Assembly (NCBI GenBank): GCA_003152255.1
Contig: PLZT01000411.1
Coordinates: forward strand, 1-5,787
DNA from: Methylocystaceae bacterium
GTDB taxonomy: Bacteria > Pseudomonadota > Alphaproteobacteria > Rhizobiales > Beijerinckiaceae
Direction of reading: 5' to 3'
Length of the DNA stretch: 5,787 bases
Made by a program: the position numbers and the translations under genes
In this document: positions 1 through 5,787 of the stretch, one piece after another
Numbering within the stretch: the first letter of the stretch is position 1
Layout of the letters: every line of letters begins with the position of its first letter
Notes under the pieces: generated by a model
What the model was told of the DNA's origin: nothing
What the model saw: the letters and a program-made list of their open reading frames with translations, nothing else
Database searches by the model: none

Positions 1-1683
<1,683 letters not shown>

Positions 1684-1740
1684 TCATGATGAAGCGCGAA
1701 AGCGGATGCTACGTTGCGCTTGTGTTCACGGACGATGAAT

Positions 1741-1756
1741 TGCGAAAGGCGTGCCA
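1741..1756 (-). promoter_or_regulatory. Sigma-54 (RpoN) -24/-12 promoter of vnfD
   Basis: The minus strand reads TGGCACGCCTTTCGCA from 1756 down to 1741. Compared with the RpoN consensus TGGCACGNNNNTTGCA it has one mismatch (C for T next to the -12 GC). The invariant GG of the -24 element and the GC of the -12 element are both present at the required spacing. Transcription should start near position 1730, leaving a leader of about 70 nt before the vnfD ATG. Alternative nitrogenase operons are known to be driven by RNA polymerase with sigma-54 and an enhancer-binding activator (VnfA), so the motif fits its gene. Confidence 0.88.
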
Positions 1757-1760
1757 TCAG

Positions 1761-1786
1761 GTAATGCGTTTACATAGTGTAATGCG
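1761..1786. repeat. 8-bp direct repeat next to the -24 box, with a nested inverted repeat
   Basis: GTAATGCG occurs at 1761-1768 and again at 1779-1786 (CGCATTAC twice on the transcribed-gene strand), a period of 18 bp, with the nearer copy only 4 bp from the -24 element at 1756. Between them TTACA-TAG-TGTAA (1770-1782) forms a perfect 5-bp inverted repeat. The repeats lie where a protein could touch or occlude the polymerase. I do not recognise a regulator with this target; the arrangement could also be chance. Confidence 0.4.
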
Positions 1787-1810
1787 CAAAAGCGCGCGGC
1801 ATGGAGGGGG

Positions 1811-1840
1811 CGGATATAAGTGTTTGTATTATAGTATGTT
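1811..1840. promoter_or_regulatory. AT-rich dyad upstream of the vnfD promoter
   Basis: In otherwise GC-rich DNA this segment is strikingly AT-rich and contains TATAA (1815-1819) and its complement TTATA (1829-1833) separated by 9 bp. It lies about 85-110 bp upstream of the predicted start, between the promoter and the candidate activator sites, the place for DNA bending (IHF) or for a repressor. The two TAT-rich halves faintly recall a ModE molybdate box, which would make sense because molybdate represses vanadium nitrogenase, but the match to the usual half-sites is poor. Function is unassigned. Confidence 0.3.
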
Positions 1841-1854
1841 CCGGCTTCTCCGGA
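1840..1854. repeat. Short inverted repeat TCCGG-N5-CCGGA
   Basis: TCCGG (1840-1844) and CCGGA (1850-1854) form a perfect 5-bp inverted repeat with a 5-nt loop. It adjoins the AT-rich dyad and lies upstream of the predicted transcription start, so it would only be transcribed by read-through from vnfX. It may be an operator half-site pair or a minor RNA hairpin; there is no U-run after it on either strand that would make it a terminator. Confidence 0.3.
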
Positions 1855-1888
1855 GACTTAATGGCTTGGCTTCTTATCTTCCTCGGTC

Positions 1889-1931
1889 GTTCAGAAAAGT
1901 ACGAGGCAATGTTTCGCGTTCAACGGTGAAC
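1889..1931. promoter_or_regulatory. Candidate tandem activator (VnfA-type) upstream sites
   Basis: Two 14-bp dyads of the same form lie here: GTTC-AGAAAA-GTAC at 1889-1902 and GTTC-AACGGT-GAAC at 1918-1931. Their centres are 29 bp apart, close to three helical turns, and about 165 and 194 bp upstream of the predicted start of transcription, a normal distance for sigma-54 enhancer sites. From memory, the VnfA target in Azotobacter is described as GTAC-N6-GTAC; both dyads keep the 4-6-4 architecture and differ by one base in each of one or two half-sites. The second dyad is a perfect 5-bp inverted repeat, GTTCA-N4-TGAAC. The assignment to VnfA is inference; no vnfA gene is in the window. Confidence 0.45.
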
Positions 1932-1989
1932 AAGGCGCATCTTCGACGACGCGAAATCCTTCGGGAAGACGAAAAATGCTTAGGGCGAT

Positions 1990-2030
1990 TGACGCGGCGC
2001 GTCATGTTTAGCGCGTCGAATTGATCGACG
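1990..2030 (-). terminator. Two tandem hairpins downstream of vnfX (possible weak terminator or processing site)
   Basis: CGTCGA-ATTGA-TCGACG (2014-2030) and TGACGC-GGC-GCGTCA (1990-2004) are both perfect 6-bp inverted repeats, beginning 36 bp after the vnfX stop. In the transcript they make two neighbouring GC-rich stems. A run of five T on the minus strand (1976-1972) follows the second stem only after 13 nt, so this is not a textbook intrinsic terminator. They may protect the 3' end of vnfENX mRNA, mark a processing site, or attenuate read-through into vnfDGK. Confidence 0.4.
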
Positions 2031-2065
2031 GCTTCTGATTTGGCGCGATGCATCGTCGCCAACGG

Positions 2066-2596
2066 TCATTCCGCGCTGTCGAGTTCCTCGATCGAGGTGA
2101 TCAGGCGCTGACTGGTCGCGTTCGTCGTTTGGGAAACGCCTTTCGATGCTGTCTTGCGCGCCTTCGCCGCGGCGCGTTCCACCCAGGACAGGCCGCCATG
2201 AAACATCGCGAGACTAACTTCGTTCAGCAGGTCGTGGATGTCGTGCCCAACGTCGACAATGATCGGCTGCACGCCGATTCCAAGCAGGCGTTTGATCGAG
2301 GAGGCACCGATCTGCGCGGCATAGACGGCCGCGCAGTCCTGCAAGAATTCGAGCTTAGCCGCGACCTTGTCTTCGTCCGGACCAATCGTCACGGCGACAG
2401 GCGCGTCAGGGTTCAATTCCGCCCGCGACAGAGCCCTGTCCTTGTTCTCGCCCTTGAGTTCGGCCTTGATAAATTCGCCAGTCCCCACGAGATCGGCGCG
2501 ACCTGGAGAAACGTCGAAAACGACGAGGCGCTCGCCGCCGCCGAAATGAAGATCGACATGGATTCTGTCGCTAGAGGCGAAAGCAATTCTTAGCAT
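2066..2596 (-). CDS. vnfX: Cofactor-carrier protein VnfX (NifX family)
   Basis: A 176-residue protein of the NifX/NafY dinitrogenase-cofactor family, small cytoplasmic proteins that bind NifB-cofactor and later FeV-cofactor precursors and pass them on during assembly. The N-terminus has the typical beta-strand start LRIAFASSDRIHVDLHFGG (residues 2-20; His13, Asp15 and His17 lie in the cofactor-side loop). A second conserved block follows at about 84-111 (FLQDCAAVYAAQIG, then KRLLGIGVQP). A long connecting segment (about 40-80) and a Lys/Ser/Thr-rich tail (about 143-176) make it longer than NifX or VnfX as I know them (about 155-160). TGAGGT at 2609-2604 is the ribosome binding site, 7 nt before the ATG. 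It follows vnfN by 30 bp, the standard E-N-X order, which supports vnfX over the paralogue vnfY. Confidence 0.88.
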   Translation of the reverse strand: MLRIAFASSDRIHVDLHFGGGERLVVFDVSPGRADLVGTGEFIKAELKGENKDRALSRAELNPDAPVAVTIGPDEDKVAAKLEFLQDCAAVYAAQIGASSIKRLLGIGVQPIIVDVGHDIHDLLNEVSLAMFHGGLSWVERAAAKARKTASKGVSQTTNATSQRLITSIEELDSAE

Positions 2597-2626
2597 GGTC
2601 GCGACCTCAATGAAAACGTCTGCGCA

Positions 2627-3991
2627 TTACGCGAGTTCGGCGGCGCGGGAAGCGCCATGCCAGTAGATCGAGCGATAAGGCTTGATCGTCTCGCGTTGGT
2701 TCCACAGCAGATTGGCGACATCGAACAGTGCCTGACGCGTGCCGCGATAGCCGATCCACTCGCGGGCGTAGCCGCCGATTTGATCGTAAAGCGGATAACC
2801 GATCCGCAGATGCGCTGTTCCGAGGCGGGCCGCGGCCGCCGCTGCGTGGGAATTGGCGAGGATGAGACGCGCGTTCGTCGCCTTGGCGCCGCGCTCCATA
2901 TCTTCCAGATCGCCGATGAGAACGCTTTCGAATGGAAGAAGGTCCAAAGCATCCGCTCTTGCCGACGTCACGGCGACTGCGATGTCGGCGCCGAGATCAG
3001 CGAGGAATGCGCTCATCGACAGGAGAAGATCGGGGTCCGCCGCGATAGCCACGCGCGCCGCGCTCAGTTTGAAATGGCAATCGACCATTGCATCGAGCAA
3101 TTGCGCGCGCTGCCGCTCCAGCCGCGCCGGCGCCGGACGCCCGGAGATCTCGCTTAAAGCCTTGGTGAGGGCGTCGCAGTCGGCCAGACCAAGCAGGCCC
3201 TTGAAGCGATAGTCCGGCACGCCCGTGCGGGCGCGCAACAAATCGGCGGCGCGATCGAGCGATCGGCCGATCACCAGCGTTGCGATTGCTTCACCGGCCG
3301 AGGCGATGGCGGAGATCGGCGCGCCGCCAAAAGTCAGCGAAGCATAGCCATCGTTCGTCAAATAGCCCGAGAGTGAATCCGACAAATCCGGAATGACATT
3401 GGCGTCGAGTCCGAAAGCGCCGAGCCAGTCACTGAGCGCTTCGATGTCGCCCGGTGTCAGCATCGACGAAGCCAGCACATTCACGCGGGACGCGCGCGCC
3501 TTTCGTCGGTCCCGCGGAATCAACGTGTCGATCATTGCCTCGACCGCGATGGCGAAACCGGTCTCGAGACAACCAAGCGTATCCGTCGTATTGGCGGGTA
3601 TGATCGCGACATCCGCGAACTCCGGATAGGACTTGCGAAATTCTGTGATGTTGCGGCGAATGTCCGCGCCTTGCGTCTCGGACAGGCCGGTCGTCAGCAG
3701 TCCTATCACTTCGGGGCGCTCGTTGGCGCAAAGCGTTCGCAATGCCTCGACGACGCGCTCGTCGGCGCCGAGAATGCTGGCCACCTGATCCATCGCGGTG
3801 GTCTGGAGCGGGATGGGTTCGCGAAAGTGATTGGCGAAGAACGCTTTGCCAAAAGCGGTGCGGCCTTGCGCGCCGTGCATGAGCGGAATAGCGCGCGCCA
3901 GGCCAAGAAAGGCCAGGGTCGCGCCCATCGGTTGGCTGACCTTCAGCGGATTGACTGCAAGCGCTTTATGGCTGTGAATGATCGTCGCCAT
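2627..3991 (-). CDS. vnfN: FeV-cofactor scaffold subunit VnfN (NifN-like), with Cys44 replaced by Arg
   Basis: A 454-residue homologue of NifN, the beta-like subunit of the NifEN-type scaffold on which the cofactor precursor is matured. Recognisable NifN blocks include NPLKVSQPMGATLAFLGL (14-31), HFREPIPLQTTAMDQV (about 55-70), EVIGLLTTGLSETQG (about 94-108), LTPGDIEALSDWLGAFGL and PDLSDSLSGYL in the middle, and QIGGYAREWIGYRGTRQALFD near the C-terminus. The segment that normally reads HGxQGCTAFG reads HGAQGRTAFG, so residue 44 is Arg (codon CGC at 3862-3860). In Azotobacter NifN, Cys44 is the one NifN-supplied ligand of the permanent [4Fe-4S] cluster. One T-to-C change (TGC to CGC) would explain it. 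The reading frame is otherwise intact. The start is fixed by a very strong AGGAGG, 9 bp after the vnfE stop. NifN itself is the alternative name, but position beside vnfX and vnfD favours VnfN. Confidence 0.92.
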   Translation of the reverse strand: MATIIHSHKALAVNPLKVSQPMGATLAFLGLARAIPLMHGAQGRTAFGKAFFANHFREPIPLQTTAMDQVASILGADERVVEALRTLCANERPEVIGLLTTGLSETQGADIRRNITEFRKSYPEFADVAIIPANTTDTLGCLETGFAIAVEAMIDTLIPRDRRKARASRVNVLASSMLTPGDIEALSDWLGAFGLDANVIPDLSDSLSGYLTNDGYASLTFGGAPISAIASAGEAIATLVIGRSLDRAADLLRARTGVPDYRFKGLLGLADCDALTKALSEISGRPAPARLERQRAQLLDAMVDCHFKLSAARVAIAADPDLLLSMSAFLADLGADIAVAVTSARADALDLLPFESVLIGDLEDMERGAKATNARLILANSHAAAAAARLGTAHLRIGYPLYDQIGGYAREWIGYRGTRQALFDVANLLWNQRETIKPYRSIYWHGASRAAELA

Positions 3992-4003
3992 CGTCTCCTC
4001 CTA
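3992..4003 (-). promoter_or_regulatory. vnfN ribosome binding site overlapping the vnfE stop codon
   Basis: The minus strand reads TAGGAGGAGACG immediately before the vnfN ATG. The vnfE stop TAG (4003-4001) supplies the first bases of AGGAGG (4002-3997), which is 5 nt from the ATG. This is one of the strongest Shine-Dalgarno sequences in the window, and its overlap with the stop means ribosomes finishing vnfE end on the vnfN initiation site. That suits two proteins that assemble together in equal numbers. Confidence 0.8.
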
Positions 4004-5404
4004 TTCCGCCGCGTTCGCGACAGGCGTGGCGCTCGCCCACGGTCGATCGGCGCGCACTTGACGCCAGACCGGCGAGTTGACCGAGAAGCTGAGTTGACGC
4101 GCGAGTTCGACAATGCCGTCATATCCCTCGTAGCCGAAATCTCGCTCGTGATTGATGTCGAGGAAGGGAATGCGAGATTTCAGCGCCGGATAGAGATAGC
4201 GCCCACCTGCGATAAGAATATCGGCGTCGAATTCGTGGAAGGCGTCGATCAGCGCCTTTTGATCATTGTCCGAGATCATCTTCGCGTCGGGCCCCATCAA
4301 TTCCAGAATGCGCGTCTTGTCTTCCTCCGTTGATTTCTCAGTTCCGGTCGCGACCACGATCATGCCGAGATCCTGCAAAGCGGAAACTACCGACCAGGAT
4401 TTGACGCCGCCGGTGAATAAAAGCACGCGCTTGCCTTGCAGCTTTTCGCGCCAAGGCGCCAGCGCCGCTTCCGCCTTGGCTTCCTCCCGTGCGATGAGGC
4501 GCTCGGTTCTCCTTGAGAGATCCGCATCGCCGATGACGCGCGCGAAGTCGCGTAGCGCCGCCGACGTATCGACGATTCCATAAAAGCTGCCTTCAAAGAA
4601 CGGCGCGCCGTAATTCTCCTCGAGTTTGCGCGCGACATTCAGCATGGCCTTCGCGCAGACCACCATATTGGCCTCTGCGCGATGCATCGTTTGCACCTCG
4701 GCGAAACGCGCATCGCCTGACAGCGTGCAGAGTATCCGCAGGCCCAGCTCGTCAAACAGCGGCGCGACATGCCAGAATTCGCCCGCGATATTATATTCGC
4801 CAATCAGATTGACATCATGCGTGACGACGCCCGGCCGCTCCGCGCTTGCCGGCACGGGATCCGGCTTGCGCGTGCCGATGATATGTTTGAACGCGGTTTC
4901 GCCTGCGATCCGATTGCCGAGGCTCTTGCCGCCGTAAAACCCCGCGCAATCAACCGGAATTACAGGAAGTTCGAAGCGCTTCGCGGCCGCCTTGCAAACC
5001 GCCGCGAGGTCGTCGCCGGTCAAGGCGGTGACGCAGGTGTTGTAGACGAACACCGCTGGCGGCTTATGATCGGCGACCGCTTGCTTGATCGCGCGAAAGA
5101 GCCGTTTTTCGCCCTCGCCCATGATGACGTCGGTTTCGGAAAGATCAGTGGTCATGCCGAAGCGATAGAGATCGGCTCCGCTGGAGAGAGAACCGCGCGC
5201 GTCCCAGGAACTCCCGCCGCAACCGATTGGTCCATGCACGATGTGCGCGGCGTCGCAAATCGGCAACAGCGCGATCTGCGCGCCGTCGAACGAGCATCCT
5301 CCTTGCGTCGCGCCGGGCTTAGGCTTGGCGCAACCGGACTTCGCCTTGTTGTTGTGGCCGCAGGCGGGCTCGTTTTGAAGAGCCATGATCTCGGACTGTT
5401 TCAT
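4001..5404 (-). CDS. vnfE: FeV-cofactor scaffold subunit VnfE (NifE-like)
   Basis: A 467-residue homologue of NifE, the alpha-like subunit of the E2N2 scaffold that accepts the NifB product and converts it to the mature cofactor. With the start at 5404 the residue numbers match Azotobacter NifE exactly: Cys37 (GGCSFDGAQ), Cys62 ([11 protein letters not shown]) and Cys124 ([12 protein letters not shown]) are the ligands of the permanent [4Fe-4S] cluster. Cys25 ([12 protein letters not shown]) and Cys250 ([13 protein letters not shown]) are also kept; they lie in the region linked to precursor binding. Later NifE blocks include [25 protein letters not shown] and [18 protein letters not shown]. 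An ATG 13 codons further upstream (5443) exists but lacks a Shine-Dalgarno sequence, while AGGAA at 5416-5412 lies 7 nt before the chosen start. The sequence is so NifE-like that only its neighbours (vnfX, vnfD) decide for vnfE. Confidence 0.92.
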   Translation of the reverse strand: MKQSEIMALQNEPACGHNNKAKSGCAKPKPGATQGGCSFDGAQIALLPICDAAHIVHGPIGCGGSSWDARGSLSSGADLYRFGMTTDLSETDVIMGEGEKRLFRAIKQAVADHKPPAVFVYNTCVTALTGDDLAAVCKAAAKRFELPVIPVDCAGFYGGKSLGNRIAGETAFKHIIGTRKPDPVPASAERPGVVTHDVNLIGEYNIAGEFWHVAPLFDELGLRILCTLSGDARFAEVQTMHRAEANMVVCAKAMLNVARKLEENYGAPFFEGSFYGIVDTSAALRDFARVIGDADLSRRTERLIAREEAKAEAALAPWREKLQGKRVLLFTGGVKSWSVVSALQDLGMIVVATGTEKSTEEDKTRILELMGPDAKMISDNDQKALIDAFHEFDADILIAGGRYLYPALKSRIPFLDINHERDFGYEGYDGIVELARQLSFSVNSPVWRQVRADRPWASATPVANAAE

Positions 5405-5508
5405 GCCGCGATTCCTGTGCTTGAGAGATAGACCGCGAGCCATGCGCCATCATCGAAGCGGCGTAACGCGGCGTGAAACGGGTGCGATGTTCGGTTATCG
5501 ATATTCAT
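5401..5508 (-). CDS. Possible 35-residue small protein coupled to its neighbours
   Basis: This short ORF starts at ATG 5508-5506 and stops at TGA 5403-5401. Its start overlaps the stop of the upstream gene as ATGA, and its stop overlaps the vnfE start as ATGA, so it exactly fills the gap in a translational relay. The peptide begins [20 protein letters not shown] and ends in a short hydrophobic stretch ([13 protein letters not shown]), too short for a clear membrane helix. I recognise no family. Its own Shine-Dalgarno sequence is poor, so it would depend on re-initiation after the upstream gene. Codon third positions are only moderately GC-rich, lower than expected for its neighbours, which argues against it. 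It could instead be a translated spacer that delivers ribosomes to vnfE, or chance. Confidence 0.35.
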   Translation of the reverse strand: MNIDNRTSHPFHAALRRFDDGAWLAVYLSSTGIAA

Positions 5509-5787
5509 TGTGTGAAATCTAAAAAATCGCGATCCGCGGCGCGGCGCGCGAGCGCCCTGGCGTCGTCGAGTTCCTTTGGCGTCAGCAATGAGTCGCGCAC
5601 GCGGTTGAACATCGGGTTGAGATATGAGTCGAGCCAGTTGAACAAAGCGGAGCGTTCTTTCAGCGCGTTCTTGCGGAACCGGATGCATTTGAAGCACATG
5701 GGCGAGCGCGCCAGATAGTCCTTCGGGCGGATGAGATAGGCCATGGCGAAAATGCGGATCCCGCTGGCCAATATCTCGCGGAAGACG
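5505..5787 (-). CDS. Unidentified protein with a CxxC motif, C-terminal part (runs off the right edge)
   Basis: An open frame enters from the right edge and ends at TGA 5507-5505; 93 residues are visible. I do not recognise the family. It contains SPMCFKCIRF, a Cys-x-x-Cys pair in a basic setting that could bind a metal or Fe-S cluster, followed by KNALKERSALFNWLDSYLNP, MFNRVRDSLLTPKELDDA and a charged helical end. The amphipathic, evenly composed sequence looks like real coding DNA. No ATG with a ribosome binding site lies before the visible part; a TTG at 5771-5769 exists but without support, so the true start is probably outside the window or at ATG 5744-5742 (Met-Ala-Tyr-Leu-Ile). It overlaps the 35-codon ORF by ATGA and is likely cotranscribed with vnfENX, suggesting a role in cofactor assembly or electron supply. 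That role is inference from position only. Confidence 0.65.
   Translation of the reverse strand, partial: VFREILASGIRIFAMAYLIRPKDYLARSPMCFKCIRFRKNALKERSALFNWLDSYLNPMFNRVRDSLLTPKELDDARALARRAADRDFLDFTQ

Noticed and set aside
1828..1833. TATAAT on the minus strand as a sigma-70 -10 box
   Set aside because: At 17 bp upstream the hexamer is TCTCCG, with no resemblance to TTGACA, and a much better sigma-54 promoter lies downstream.
1972..2004. A classical intrinsic terminator after vnfX
   Set aside because: The T-run at 1976-1972 is 13 nt from the nearest stem, too far for intrinsic termination; kept only as a low-confidence hairpin feature.
5405..5443. An upstream ATG that would lengthen VnfE by 13 residues
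   Set aside because: No Shine-Dalgarno sequence precedes it, the added residues do not resemble NifE, and the start at 5404 gives exact NifE residue numbering with AGGAA 7 nt upstream.
5509..5697. An upstream extension of the 35-codon ORF to 98 codons
   Set aside because: The extension overlaps the CxxC gene in another frame and is Arg-rich low-quality sequence; only the part from 5508 down to 5401 is free of another gene.

Overview
The window is an internal piece of a vanadium-dependent (alternative) nitrogenase gene cluster, with every gene on the minus strand. Read in the direction of transcription (right to left) the order is: the 3' end of an unidentified gene with a CxxC motif, a possible 35-codon small ORF, vnfE, vnfN, vnfX, a roughly 400-bp intergenic regulatory region, vnfD, and the 5' part of vnfG, which runs off the left edge. 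vnfK is expected just beyond that edge but is not in the window. The high GC content, alphaproteobacterial-looking proteins and a vnfENX-vnfDG(K) order suggest a diazotrophic alphaproteobacterium (Rhizobiales type, such as a phototroph or methanotroph). That taxonomic guess is inference.

The right part (about 4001-5787) holds tightly coupled genes. The upstream gene and the 35-codon ORF share an ATGA stop/start overlap, and the small ORF and vnfE share another. vnfE and vnfN are 9 bp apart, with the vnfN Shine-Dalgarno sequence built on the vnfE stop codon. vnfX follows vnfN by 30 bp. VnfE and VnfN should form the scaffold on which the FeV-cofactor precursor is matured, and VnfX should carry cofactor intermediates. 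VnfE keeps the three cysteines that hold the scaffold's permanent cluster in NifE, but VnfN has Arg at position 44, where NifN has the fourth ligand.

The region 1660-2065 contains no convincing gene. It carries a very good sigma-54 (-24/-12) promoter pointing at vnfD, two upstream 14-bp dyads of the form GTTC-N6-G(A/T)AC that could bind VnfA, a direct repeat abutting the -24 box, an AT-rich dyad, and two tandem hairpins just after vnfX. The structural genes can therefore be transcribed on their own as well as possibly by read-through from vnfENX.

The left part (1-1659) encodes the catalytic subunits. VnfD is complete and keeps all P-cluster and cofactor ligands and the TGGPRL loop found at the carbonate ligand of vanadium nitrogenase. 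vnfG overlaps it by ATGA. The delta subunit marks the system as an alternative nitrogenase, and the VnfD sequence marks it as the vanadium rather than the iron-only type.
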